From the NCBI RefSeq assembly GCF_030445035.2, contig NC_080673.1:42156365-42220364 (forward strand): 64,000 nt of DNA, read 5' to 3'. The DNA comes from Dasypus novemcinctus. Lineage: Eukaryota > Chordata > Mammalia > Cingulata > Dasypodidae. The position numbers were made by a program, and so were the translations under genes. Positions 33,366 through 48,370 of the stretch are shown piece after piece (position 1 is the first letter of the stretch; each line of letters starts with the position of its first letter). The notes beneath the pieces are model-generated. The model was not told the DNA's origin. It did no database searches and saw only the letters and a list, made by a program, of their open reading frames with translations.

Positions 33366-34892
33366 ATTACAGTACAGGCATACCTTGGAGCTATTGCAGG
33401 TTTGGTTCCAGAATGCCTCATAAAGCAAATATCGCAATATAGCAAGTCACATGAATTTTTTGGTTTCCCAGTGCATATAAAAGTTATGTTTGCACTATAG
33501 TCTCTTAGGTATCCGACAGCATTATGCCTAAAACAGTGTATATACCTTAATTTAAAATAGTTTATTGTTAAAGAATGCTAACCATCTGAGCCTTCAGCAA
33601 GTCCCAGTGTTTTTGCTGGTGGAGGCCCTGCCTCAGTGTTGATGGCTGCTGGCTCATCAGGGTGGTGGATGCTGAAGGTTGGCATGGCCATAGCAATTTC
33701 TTAAAATAAGACAACAATGAAGTTTACTGCATCAATTGATTCTTCCTTTCTCAAAAGATTTCCCTGCAGCATGAAATGTTGTTTGATAGCATTTTATCCA
33801 CAGTAGAACTTCTTCCAAAACTGGAGTCAATTCTCTCAAACTCTGCCACTGCTTTATGACCTAAGTTGATATAATATTCTAAATCCTTTGTTGTCATTTC
33901 AACAGTGTTCACAGCATCTTCACCAGGCATAGATTCCATCTCAAGAAACCACTTCCTTTGCTTATCTGTAAGAAGCAACTCCTTACTCCTTCAAGTTTTA
34001 TCATGAGATTGCAGCAATTCAGTCATATCTTCAGGTTCCACTTCTACTTCTCTTGCAGTTTCTACCACATCGGCAGTTACTTTCTCTATGAGGTCTTCCC
34101 AACTCCTGTTAATGTTGGTATTTTGACACCTCTTATGAATCACAAATGTTCTTCATAGCATCTAGAACGGTAAATCCTTTCCAAAAGATTTACAATTTAC
34201 TTTGTCCATCAGAGGAATCACAATCTGTGGCAGTTATAGCCTTATGAAATATATTTCTTAAATAGTAACACTTGAAAGCAGGCATGAAAGCAATATTAAT
34301 TTTGTTGAACATCTTCATCAGAGCTCTTGGGTAACCAGGTGCATTATCAGTGATTGCAATCTTTGGAAACCAATCTTTTTTCTGAATAGTAAGCCTCAAC
34401 ACTGGTCTTAAAATATTCAGTAAACCATGTTGTAAACAGATGTGCTGGGTTTTGATGTTGCATTTAAAGAGCACAGGCAGAATAGATTCAGCATAATTCT
34501 TAAGGACCCTAATATTCTTGGTGGTAAATGATCATGGCTTCAACTTAAAGTCACCAGCTGAATTAGCCCCTTAAAGAGTCAGCCTGTCCTCTGAAGTTTT
34601 GAAGCCCGGCATTGACTTCCCCTCTCCAGCTAGGAAATGCTAGATATCATCTTGTGATAGAAAGCTGCTTTATCTACATTGAGAATCTGTTTAGTGTAGC
34701 TACCTTCATCAATTATCTTAGCTAGATTTTTTTGATAACTTGTTGCAGCTTCTTTCCCAGCGTTTGATTCTTCACCTTATGGTATGGAGATGACTTCTTT
34801 CCTTAAACCTCATGAACCAACCTCTGCTAGCTTCAAACTTTTCTTCTGCAGCTTCCTCACTTCTCTAAGCCTTCACAGAATTGAAGAGAGGG

Positions 34893-35150
34893 CCTTTTTT
34901 TTTTTTAAAGATACATAGATCACACAATGTTATATTAAAAAAGATAAGAGGTTCCCATATACCCCCACTTCCCACTCCCCACCCCCATTCCTCCCACATC
35001 AACAACCTCTTTCATCAGTGTGGCACACTCATTGCATTTGATGAATACATTTTGGAACACTGCCACACAGCATGGATTGTAGTTTACATTGTAGTTTATA
35101 CTCTCTCCCAGTCCATTGAGTGGTTATGGCAGGAATGGTATTGCAGGGCT
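34893..35150 (-). repeat. L1 3' UTR fragment inserted in Tigger
   Basis: From the T-rich run and 'aagatacatagatcacac' through 'aagaggttcccatataccccc', 'catcaacaacctctttcat' and 'actctctcccagtccattgag'. Tigger text stops before it and resumes after it (gaatgttgtgactggtttgacc). Confidence 0.75.
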
Positions 35151-35289
35151 TTGCTTTTGATTAGGTTTTGGCATAAGGAATGTTGTGACTGGTTTGACCA
35201 ATCAGACCACTAAAACTTTGTCCACATCAGCAATAAGGCAGTTTTGCTTTCTTATTCATTTGTTCACTGGTATAGCACTTTTGTTTATT

Positions 35290-35690
35290 TAAGATTTATT
35301 TTCACACCAATGTTCATAGCAACATTATTCACAATTGCCAAAAGTTGGAAACAATCCAGGTATCCATTAACAGATGAATGGATAAACAAACTGTGGTCTA
35401 TTCACACAATGGAGTATTATGCAGCTGTAAGAAGAAATGAAGTTGTAAAACATACAACAACATGGATGAACCTGGAGGACATTATGTTGAGCGAAGCAAG
35501 CCAGACACAAAAGGACAAATACTGTATGACTGCATTACTATGAACCAAATATATTGTGTAACATAGTGTATGATTCCAAAAAAAATTTTTAAGTGTCCAA
35601 TACATTTAAATGAGAAATATGTTTTTATTCATCTGTTTTCTTTTTAGTTTTTAATTGTTTATATTTTCAATTATTAAATGTACAAAGTAA
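35290..35690 (+). repeat. L1 3' end, sense, inserted in Tigger
   Basis: Contains 'caccaatgttcatagcaaca', 'gccaaaagttggaaacaatcc', 'acagatgaatggataaacaa' and 'gccagacacaaaaggacaaa', the standard L1 3' order, and ends with 'aattattaaatgtacaaagtaaag'. Its last 200 bases are matched by 55,878-56,110, so both come from one L1 subfamily. Confidence 0.85.
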
Positions 35691-35693
35691 AGT

Positions 35694-35985
35694 TTAAAAA
35701 ATCATTTTATTCATCCCCCCCACCCCTTGCTGCCTGCGCTCGCAATCGGCTCTCGCTGTGCTCTGTGTCCATTCCCTGCACATTCTTCTGAGTTCTTCTG
35801 AGTCTGTGTTCTCTTCAGGAGGCACCGGGAACCAATCCTGGGACCTCCCACGTGGAAGGGAGGCACTGAATCGCTTGAGCCACATCAGCTCCCTGGTCTG
35901 CTGTGTCTCTCAGTGTCGCTCCTCTGTGACTCCCTCTGTTGCATCATCTTGCTGCGCCAGCTCTCCGTGGTGCAGGTTATCAGCG
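35694..35985 (-). repeat. DAS-type SINE variant at the end of the L1 piece in Tigger
   Basis: Reversed A tail (taaaaaatcattttattcatcc) directly at the L1 end, then 'aggaggcaccgggaaccaatcc', reversed head 'gagccacatcagctccctgg' and further body to 'ctgcgccagctctccgtgg'. It extends beyond the reversed head, so it is the two-part class. Confidence 0.85.
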
Positions 35986-36534
35986 AAGTGGCGCTTCTAA
36001 TTTCTTTCAAGAACTTGTTTTTTGCATTCACAACTTGGCTAACTTGGCCTATCTTGGCTTTCCACATGCCTTCCTCACTAAACTTAATCATTTCTAGCTT
36101 GTGGTTTAAGGAGAGTTCACTTGAACTCTTAAAGGTTATTAATTGGCCTCATTTCAATATTATCATGTCTCAGGGAATAGGGAGGCTGAGGAGAGGGAGA
36201 GGGAACAGCTTGTCAGTAGAGCAGTGAGAACACATATTTATCGATTAAGTTGCCATCTTATGTGAGTGTGTTTCGTGGCATCCTAAAATAATTACAGTAG
36301 TAATATCAAAGATTGACATCACAGATCACTATAGCAGATATAATAATGAAAAGGTTTGAAATATTGTGAGAATTACCAAAATGTGACACAGAGACACAAA
36401 GTGAGCATGTGTTGGAAGAATGGGGCCAACAGACTTGCTCGATGCGGGACTGCCACAAAACTTCAATTTGTAAAAAACAGTATCTACAAAGCACAGTAAA
36501 ACAAAACACAATAAAACAAGCTGTGCCTGTGCTG

Positions 36535-37725
36535 CAGACTTCTTGGAACTAACGACACCTGCAGTAATTTCTCTACCTTGACTTCACGAATGATCTTAGC
36601 AAATAGAATCTCATTAGCCTTCATATGTTTCACACTTGAATTGCCTATCACAGCATTATATGCAACAGAATTACCCATTAAATTGGTGTGATATTTAATG
36701 ATATTAAAGAATTGCTGAAATCTGGAAATGTAATGTTTGTGGTAATGTCTTTTTTTGGGGGGGCGCGCAGGAGAAAGGGTCAGGAACTGTGTAGGGTTTG
36801 AAATTTTGCTCAACTTGCAAGCTAAAATGTTAGCCGGCCACAGTTCATGGTTGCTGGCAAAATACTTTAGACTTCTAAGTTAGAAACAAAGGACTTTATT
36901 ACTTGTAGCAAAAGCAGTAGCCAGAGCTTCATGTTCATTTGTGTCAGTTTTCCATGTCCCCAGGTCCCCTGATGGTGATACAAAGGGCCCATCATGCAGT
37001 GGGTTGTGTCAGAGGATAGGAATACAGATTTACTGCTTTTATAGCAAGTGAGGAAAAGCCTGCTCTCTTTCCAGTGGGGGAGTTACCTCACCTCTCAAGG
37101 TTGCTCACCGAGGTTGCAAACACAACTTGAGAGCAGCCCAGGTAAAGAGCAGTCAGAGTTGTATTAACCTAACCATGGAGACCATGCAGGGACACTGTCT
37201 ATGGCAGATTGTCCCTCCCACAATTCACTCTTTAGCCTGACACGTTCTTGGCCAAACTTCAATTTTTACATGAGTACACCACTCTGTCAGGCCAACAGAG
37301 GCTGGAACCAAGTCCGTTCTGTCTTATACAGCACTTAATTAAAGCTACTATATAAGACTCAAAGCAGCAAGATGAAGGCAACCTGCAGGATTGACCTCAG
37401 GGGCCCAGACTCAGCCAACTGAATAAATCCCAGGGGGACCAGTAGGTCTTATTTTACAGCCAGAATGTAGTCTGAATCCATTCATTATGGCCTGTGCAAA
37501 GCAGTTTAGACTGACCTGCTAGTCTTTGGTGTAATTGTGAATAGCTTCAGGAGCAATAGATGCGCTAAAAAAACAACCCATCCCAAACGAAGACACATCG
37601 CATGACCTATTTTCTCCCACATTCAAAAATATAACGTGAAGGGGCACAGGTGACTTTAGTTAGTTCCAGATTAATTCTTAAACCTAATTTGGATCATCAA
37701 TTGGTTTAGTTAATTCACAAGGGCA
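36535..37725 (+). other. Intergenic DNA, probably old repeat, not assigned
   Basis: A block of moderate G/C (36,780-37,560) has the look of an old LTR or transposon remnant, but I cannot name a family. No gene seen. Confidence 0.35.
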
Positions 37726-37726
37726 G

Positions 37727-38325
37727 TGTATTAGTCAACCAAAGAGGTGTTGATGCAAAGTACCAGAAATCTGTTGGCTTTTATAAAGAGTATTTGGGGT
37801 AAAAGCTCACAGTTACAAGGCCCTAAAGAATCCAACTCAAGTTACCATAAGAAGTATTTTCTTACCCAAGTCAGTTGCCACGTGTTGAGGCAAGACAGTG
37901 GGCGATCTCTGTGAAGGTTCAGCCTTCCTCTGTCTCAGCTACAGGCTGGCATAGGGCTTGCTGCTTTCTGGGCTCAGTGGCAAACTATCAGGCAAATAGC
38001 TCACCTCTCTTCCCAGATCCACAGGATCAAACTTCTTTCCTCTGCCATGTCTATGCAGTTCTCTCTCTCTTCCTGTGTCTTCTTTTATGTGTCATCTTGA
38101 GTGAGTGCCGGTTTGTATCACCCCACCAAGGACGTAGGGACTCAACCCTGAGTCACGTCCTTCTGATGTGGTCAAATCAAAGCCCTAATCTTGATCAGTG
38201 ATTTAATCAAAGACATCTCAGGTGAATCTAATACAACCAAAGGGGAGCACACCCGTAGGAACAGGCCAGCTTACAAACATAATTCTTTTTTGGAATTCAT
38301 AAATAATGCCAAACTGTTTGAGGCA
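37727..38325 (+). repeat. Dispersed repeat beginning 'tgtattagtcaacc', copy 2
   Basis: Matches 11,277-11,760 at both ends and in the middle: 'gatgcaaagtaccagaaatc', 'gcttttataaag', 'gccacgtgttgaggcaaga', 'ggttcagccttcct' and 'tttttggaattcataaataat'. It is longer than copy 1 by about 110 bases in the interior. Confidence 0.75.
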
Positions 38326-38595
38326 GTGTGAATCAATTGTAGCTTCAGTCACCACACATAGCATAACTCAGTGGCACCCAGACAGAGGCATATGGTCAGA
38401 GATTGAAACAAGGTTGTGTCCACACACGTTTGTACACATTCCCACTGAGAGCTACTGTTGATGGCATCAGTGGAGCAGAATAGTTCAGGACCATGTGAGT
38501 GTTCCTGCTTTCACATCACATGAACAGGGATCATGAACAGCATGAAGAGCAGCAGGTCAGACTCGTAGCCACAGCTGCCACTTAGTTCAGGTGGC

Positions 38596-38816
38596 AGTTT
38601 TGAACCAAGGCAGATCTTAACTGGGGACAATCCCCCATCCCCCTACCCCGGGACATTTGGCAATGTCTAAAGACATTTTTGTTTGTCACAACTGCATCTA
38701 GTGGGTAGAGGCCAGGAATGCAGCTAAACATCCGACAATGCTCATGCCAGCCCCTCACAACAGAATTATCTGACCTAAAATATCAGTGGTGTCAAGGTTG
38801 AGAAACCATGATCTAG
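38596..38816 (+). mobile_element. MER5A-like hAT fragment
   Basis: The text 'gggacatttggcaatgtctaaagac', 'tttgtttgtcacaactg', 'gcatctagtgggtagaggcc', 'gctaaacatcc' and 'aaggttgagaaacc' follows the MER5A consensus order, a nonautonomous hAT-Charlie transposon. Confidence 0.8.
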
Positions 38817-39530
38817 GAACAAAGGAAATTGTTTTCCTCCATTCCTGGGGTCTAGGGTGTTATCTCCCCAGGGGCCAGTATGGCTGCTTTCCCTCCACTG
38901 CCACAGAATTAGTCTGACTCACCCAATACCTACTTCATTTTTTCCCAATCATCCCTTCTTTCACCCACATCTTTTGTCCTGATTACTAGCCAGGAAGTAG
39001 TGGGAGATGAGTCTTTTCTGAGGATTGCCATATACAGTGCCCAAACTACCTTACTCAGGTGTGTGGGAAAGGATAAGGGTAATAAGAGTCAGAAGTCTTT
39101 TTAATGCTCAACAATGTCAGCTCTGTGGATGGTAAGTATATTGCACACCTGAGTCTATTCCATCAGCACCACCAAGACCAAGACATATTTTAGGAAAAGT
39201 ATTGGACTTCAAAGAAAGAGAAAATTGTTTGGCCTTTAGCCAAAACGAGGAAGTGGCTTTTCATTGTAAGTGCTTTGTGCTAGTACAGTTAAGATATTCG
39301 AAGAACATGTGAGCCAAGGATTTTATATCCAGGTTTTATATTCAGAAGTGGCTTTCAGGTATAAAGTATATTGACAAACTACTCAACATGCAAGAACTCA
39401 GGGAATATTGTTGCTATGAGAACTTCCTGAGAAATCTACCAAAAAACAAGCTTCAAATCACCAAAACAGCTAGTCATCAACATAAGCAGTGGTGTTAAAC
39501 ATAGTTACTTGTAGCACTAAGACTAATTGA
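38817..39530 (+). other. Intergenic DNA without recognisable element
   Basis: No gene, RNA or named repeat recognised. An L1-like wording (gccaaggattttatatccagg) appears near 39,312-39,335 and may be an old ORF2 remnant. Confidence 0.4.
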
Positions 39531-39625
39531 GGGGAGAGCAGCTGTAGCTCAAGTTGTTGAGTGCCTGCTTCCCCTGTATGAAGTCCTGGGTTTAATCCCT
39601 GGTATCACCTAAAAAAAAAAAAAAG
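39531..39625 (+). repeat. Short DAS-type SINE
   Basis: Head ggggagagcagctgtagctcaag, B-box-like gggtttaatccctgg, then 'tatcacct' and a 14-base A tail. No long body. Confidence 0.85.
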
Positions 39626-39731
39626 ACTACATGAGGGCTAAGTGGGAAAGAATGTAAGTAATGGCTCTTTGTTCAAGAAACAAAAACATAATACAACTAT
39701 TTTAAAAAACTATGTAAACACAGTACAACTA

Positions 39732-40136
39732 GGCGGCAGACTTGGCCCAGTGGTTAGGGCGTCCGTCTACCACATGGGAGGTCCGCGGTTCAAACCCCGG
39801 GCCTCCTTGACCCATGTGGAGCTGGCCCATGCGCAGTGCTGAAGCGCAGAGTGCCCTGCCACGCATGAGTGTCCCCTGCATAGGGGAGCCCCACATGCAA
39901 GGAGTGCGCCCCATAAGGAGAGCCGCCCAGTGCAAAAGAAAGTGCAGCCTGCTCAGGAATGTCACCGCACACACGGAGAGCTGACACAACAAGATGATGC
40001 AACAAAAAGAAACAGATTCTCATGCCTCTGACAACAGAAGTGGACAAAGACGACGCAGCAAACAGACACAGAGAACAGACGACTGGGATGGGCAGGGGGG
40101 GAGGGGAGAGAAATAAATAAATCTTTTAAAAAAAAG
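39732..40136 (+). repeat. DAS-type SINE, full length, with target duplication
   Basis: Head ggcggcagacttggcccagtgg, B box gcggttcaaaccccgg, full body and tail. Flanks are AAACACAGTACAACTA (39,716-39,731) and AAACATAGTACAACTA (40,137-40,152), one mismatch in 16. It is a young copy. Confidence 0.95.
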
Positions 40137-40339
40137 AAACATAGTACAACTATAAAAAGTTAGTGGGTGAGAATGGGGAAAGCATATTTTAACAATTTGA
40201 AGCTTTTTGTGGATCCCAGAAAAGATAATGTCCTTAGAGGTAATCATTCCTTTGCATGTAAACCTATTATAGGTAGGTGACCGGTCTCCTGATGATGCCT
40301 TGATCTGGACACTTTAATGCCTTCAGAACTGCAAACCTT

Positions 40340-41475
40340 TAAGAAAAATTTTAAACAAATCAATTTTATTGATACATATTAATGAAGCATACAATCCATC
40401 CAAAGTGTACAATGGTATCTGGAATATTCAGTTGTGCATTCATCATTTTAATCATTATTAGGCATTTTCATTATTCCAAATTTAATAGAAAAGACAAAAA
40501 AACCCCACAACTTACTACCTCTCAATCTATGCTTCCCCCGTCGTACACAGCTGCTAGTTTCCGTCTCTCTCGTTTATTTGTATTTTGTAATAAGACATAT
40601 ATGCAATATTACTCATATTTCATGAGGTTTCACTGTTACATAGCCCCATGTTATATTTTTTAGCTTTCCTTCTGGTAATAGACTTTCCCTTTCAACCACT
40701 GTCATACCCATATAATAGCTCTGCTAGTTATAAATTCTTATGTGCTTACACCATTTCCATTAATTTCCAAAGATATTTTTTAGGGAAGTGGACGTAACTG
40801 AACTGATGGAGTATCTGCCTACCATATGGGAGGTCCAGGGCTCAAACCCAGGGCCTCCTGGCCCGTGTGGTGAGCTGGCCCACATGCAATGCTGCCATAT
40901 GCAAGGAGTGCTGTGCCACGCAGGGGTGTCCCCAGCGTAGGGGACCCCCACGCACAAGAAGTGCATCCTGCATTGAGCCACCCCACATGAAAAAAATGTA
41001 GCCTGCCTAGGAAAGCTGATGCTAGATAAAAAAGACAGATTCCCAGTGCCACCAAGAGTGTAAGCGGACAGAGAGAAGGGGACCGGGACAGACACAGACC
41101 AGAGGAGGTGAGGGCATGGAGAGAAATAATCTTTACCTGCACAATCCTAACTGTATTTATCCTTTTGTGTCTGGATTGCTTCACTCAACATGTCCTCCAA
41201 GTGCATCCATGTTGTCGTATGCTTCATTTCATTTCTTCTTACCACTGCATAACATTTCCAACTTATGTATACACAATTTATCCATTCATTGGCTGATGGA
41301 CACCTGGATTATTTCCATCTTTTAGAAAGGTCTGTTCATATCACTGCTTTTGAGGAGGTCCCATTTATCTAGTTTCCCTTTTGTTGCTCGTGCTTTGGGT
41401 GCAAAACCCAAGAAACCACCATCTACCACAAATTCTTTAAGGTATTTCCCTACATTTTCTTCTAGTAGTTTTTAA
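40340..41475 (-). mobile_element. 5'-truncated L1 3' region (antisense)
   Basis: Starts 'aaacaaatcaattttattga' exactly like 25,057 and ends at 'acattttcttctagtagttt' like 26,375-26,392, so it is a second copy of the same L1 family. A block equal to about 25,700-26,260 is missing. A SINE at 40,785 interrupts it. Confidence 0.8.
40785..41130 (+). repeat. DAS-type SINE with shortened body
   Basis: Head gggaagtggacgtaactgaac, B box gggctcaaacccaggg, then a body lacking the 'acaacaagatgacgcaac' part and ending near 'ggagagaaataatc'. The A tail is almost absent. Confidence 0.88.
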
Positions 41476-41552
41476 CCTAGTATATTTCTATTATAAAAGC
41501 CAACACATTTCTGGTATATTGCTCCCAGCACCTTTTAGCAAACTAAAACACA

Positions 41553-42768
41553 TGTATCAAATCTTTAAAAATTGCTCTTGATAATTATATTGGTAGTATT
41601 GTTATTTTGACACTATTGTGCATGTAACATGGGATAAAGTAAATGAATTATTGTGGGGTATTACAGCTCTATCATCCACTGTGTCCTTCAGAACTAGATT
41701 CTCAATGTTAAAGGAGATAACAAAGTAAAAACTATGGTCTGAATTTGACATGGGATTATCGACAAACTTGATGTATTTGATCTTAAATTTGTTTTTACCT
41801 TAAAGAACACATATAAAGGTGCTATAGTCCCCTAAAGAGGCCTTGTAATAGTAACCAGTCCAGTAGGACTGAGTACCCTTAGTGCCCAGACAGTGGTCTA
41901 AAAATACCATTTCCCACTAAAAGAAAAGGATGCTTCTTGATTCAGGTCTAGGGTGAGACTTAAACACCATGTCATAACAAAAAGCAAAAAGTTTTCCAAG
42001 ATTAATAGGGTTTAAAGAAACTTGGGACCCATCCTGAAGCTCCCACTAGTCAAAGATCTGAGAATCAGAAAAGATAACTGCAGTGGAAGAAGTCCATCTA
42101 ATACATTTAAATCTGAGTTCATAATACCAATAAAACTAATTAGTAGAAATTAAAAACCAAAACACAAAAATTTTGATGAAGAAAAAGATTACATATTTCG
42201 CCAAGTAGATGTGAAACTTAAATGGGAAATTTCTAATTGCCCCTTATGAAAGTTTATTCAGATATAGCGGATCAGAACTTGATTACGGGTAACTTCTTAC
42301 TAAATGATGCCTAGCCTCAAAGCATCATGCCACTTATATAAACAAATCAGTCTCCACCCTTTACACCCAACTTCTGCCCATACAGGAATAAGACCCTGTC
42401 ATTGAGTTTACAACTAAGTCAACTTTCGGTAGTACATTAGAGTATCTGCTTCAATATGGCATATTAATAGGGAGCATAATTCATTCCTTTGTTCAACAAA
42501 TATTGGACTCCTAGGCACTGGGGATTGTAGCAGTTATAAAGCAAAAAAATCAGTCCTTAAAGAGGAAAAAAAAATCAGTCATGGAATTTTCCTAGTAGAG
42601 ACAAAACCAAGTATGGAAACAATAAAGGAAAAATGGGAATTCTGGGTGTGGAGGGATACAATTAATAGGATGAAACTTATCAAAGAGTCCCTGTGGTCAT
42701 CTATGTGAAGAATCTTCCAAGCAGTGGGAAGACAAGCATAAAAACCCTAACTCAAGAATGTTCCTACA
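41553..42768 (+). other. Intergenic DNA
   Basis: A/T-rich. 42,485-42,545 (cattcctttgttcaacaaatattgg ... aggcactgggg) is an L2/MIR-type remnant. Nothing else recognised. Confidence 0.4.
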
Positions 42769-42846
42769 GGGAGTGGATATAGCTCCAAGTGGTTAATCAC
42801 CTGCTTCATCCTGAGTCCAATCCCCAGTACCTCCTAGAAAAAGAAT
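42769..42846 (+). repeat. Short DAS-type SINE
   Basis: 'gggagtggatatagctccaagtgg ... gagtccaatccccagtacctcc' and then a short A-rich end. Degenerate short form. Confidence 0.75.
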
Positions 42847-44264
42847 GTTCCTAGAATGGTTAAGAAATAGGATAGTTGGGTTAACAGGTTGGGAAGGGGA
42901 ATAACATACAGTTCAGAGCTAAGATCACAATGGACTTTCTGGGCAAACTGACCTTTTAAAATATACTTCAGTGAAGGAAGCAGAAAGATCATGCAATGAC
43001 AACAACTCAGATGGTGGTAATGGGCTTGCTCCAAAGTGAGAGTAATGGAAGTGGCAAGAGATGGTTAGATTTAAAATACTCTGGACTACAAGTGATAAAG
43101 ATGCCCAGAGGATTTTTGGCCTAAACAATTGGAAGGATGGGTAAAAATGTAGAGAACAAGAATACTAGTTTAGACATGTTAAATCTGAAATGACTATCTG
43201 ATATTCAAATGGAGATAATCAAGTAGACAGTTGCATAGACAATTCAAAATGGTTAGAAACATAAAAATCTGAGCTACCGGTTTATTTAAAACCAAGAAAG
43301 AAAATATTTATGGAAAATATAAATAAATGCCTACAGCCCTAAGTGCTAAGTTTTAGGGCCTTAAACACCAATTAAAGGTCTGAGATGAGAGAGTAGCCAG
43401 TGAAGTGGGAGCAAAACCCGAGGTCCTGGAAGACAGTTAAGAATAACACAGGAAGGAGAACACAATCAACCTTCAAACGATGCCAGTAGAGGTGAAGTAA
43501 AATGGAAGTTGAGAATGGACTACTAACACTCTTGAGAGCAGCAGCTTCCCTGGAGTGGTATGAGGGAAAGTCTAACTGCAATGGATTAGAAGATAATTGG
43601 CTATTGTAAGAGGGTTAAAATAAGGTGGAAACCTGCAAGGGCAGAGTATTTCAATTTGTATTATGGGAGTCCTAGAAGGAAAAGTGATGCATTTGAGAAC
43701 TGCTGAAGCCATAAGGTTGATCAGGCAAGAAGGCCTGAGATCTAAAAGTGTAAAGGTAAGTCTTAGCACAATTCATCCAGTGAAGAGGGAAGAAAATAGA
43801 AACACATGCATAGATTACAAGGTAGAATTGGTAAGGTCCTTTTCTCATCTACTTAGATATTACAGTAAGCAGGGTCACTCAGCTCAGCAACAACATGGAA
43901 AAGCTGGAGGTTTGAGGAGGTAGTAAACAGAATGGGCAAGTAATTAGATAAGGAAATACTGGGTAGTTGGCAGCACTGAATTTAGTTAACAGGAGACCAG
44001 TAACCATTGTGCTTCTCTAGCCAAATTCAGCTTCTCAGTACAAGTGCACAGTAACACTTAAATGTAAGCCATGTGAAGAAAGGGCTTCCTTTCATTAACC
44101 ATCTACATAATACTTCCATTCTAAATTACAAGAACTTAGAATGGCAAATGATATCCCTTTCTCAATTACTTACCAAAGGGCCATAGAAAAAATTCATACA
44201 CCAGATCGAGCTTTCACTATCAGAACACTTGATATACCAAACTGTTAAGACTATTTAAAGCAAA
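42847..44264 (+). other. Intergenic DNA between the RPS3A 3' end and the SINE
   Basis: The part 43,150-43,930 (gacatgttaaatctgaaatgac, aatggagataatcaagtagac, gccagtgaagtggg) has the wording of an old dispersed mammalian repeat I cannot name with certainty. No gene seen. Confidence 0.4.
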
Positions 44265-44282
44265 CCATCACAAATAAGACAT

Positions 44283-44288
44283 TTTATT
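44283..44288 (-). terminator. Poly(A) signal for RPS3A
   Basis: AATAAA on the minus strand, 23 bases after the stop codon. RPS3A mRNAs have very short 3' UTRs, so cleavage near 44,265 fits. Confidence 0.9.
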
Positions 44289-44311
44289 TGCCACTTTTAA
44301 AAGGGTGAATT

Positions 44312-48159
<3,848 letters not shown>

Positions 48160-48190
48160 GGTGCTGCTCAGAGAGCCAAAAGGGTGGAAG
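48160..48190 (-). promoter_or_regulatory. RPS3A 5' UTR with TOP-type start
   Basis: Minus-strand text upstream of the ATG is CTTCCACCCTTTTGGCTCTC and then TGAGCAGCACC. The pyrimidine tract at the expected start site is the terminal oligopyrimidine (TOP) signal through which growth signals (mTOR, LARP1) control ribosomal protein mRNAs. The exact start base is inferred, 48,184-48,190. Confidence 0.75.
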
Positions 48191-48199
48191 TACAACTCG

Positions 48200-48272
48200 C
48201 GCGAGAACTTAGGCTTACGGGGGCGGGCCGCGCTGTCTACGTGACCTTCGATCTTGCGCGCTTCCGGCCTCA
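48200..48272 (-). promoter_or_regulatory. RPS3A core promoter motifs (CG palindrome, GC box, ETS)
   Basis: Three motifs sit in order upstream of the start: a palindrome CTCGCGCGAG (about 48,197-48,206), a GC box GGGGCGGG (48,219-48,227) and an ETS/GABP site read on the minus strand as GCCGGAAG (48,261-48,268). Such sets are common in TATA-less ribosomal protein promoters. Confidence 0.65.
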
Positions 48273-48370
48273 AGAATATCGCGACAACAAAGACACGCAC
48301 ACGTTTGACGGTAGCTGAGACAGCGCCGTCTTGTGTGAGGAGGTCGCGCAGCACCGGGCCTTGCGCTCGG

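Larger units (their letters stand above)
33370..36534 (-). mobile_element. Tigger1-like DNA transposon, reverse strand, split by insertions
   Basis: Tigger elements are Tc1/mariner-type cut-and-paste transposons derived from a pogo-like ancestor. The terminal inverted repeats are visible: CAGTACAGGCATACCTTGG at the left and, reversed from the right end, CAGCACAGGCACAGCTTGT. A TA precedes the left end. Minus-strand transposase pieces are an N-terminal DNA-binding part near 36,090-35,990 (GQVSQVVNAKNKFLKEI), a DDE-domain part near 34,360 (ITDNAPGYPRALMKMFN) and the C-terminal part at 33,751-33,960 ([26 protein letters not shown]). Many stops make it inactive. An L1 piece (34,893-35,150), a second L1 piece (35,290-35,690) and a SINE (35,694-35,985) interrupt it. 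Without these it is about 2.2 kb. Confidence 0.9.
40226..41552 (+). repeat. Unassigned repeat of the 24,110 family, split by an L1
   Basis: The outer parts 40,228-40,340 and 41,480-41,552 match the two halves of the end of the 24,110-24,672 repeat. The inner 40,340-41,475 is an antisense L1 3' region. Confidence 0.65.
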
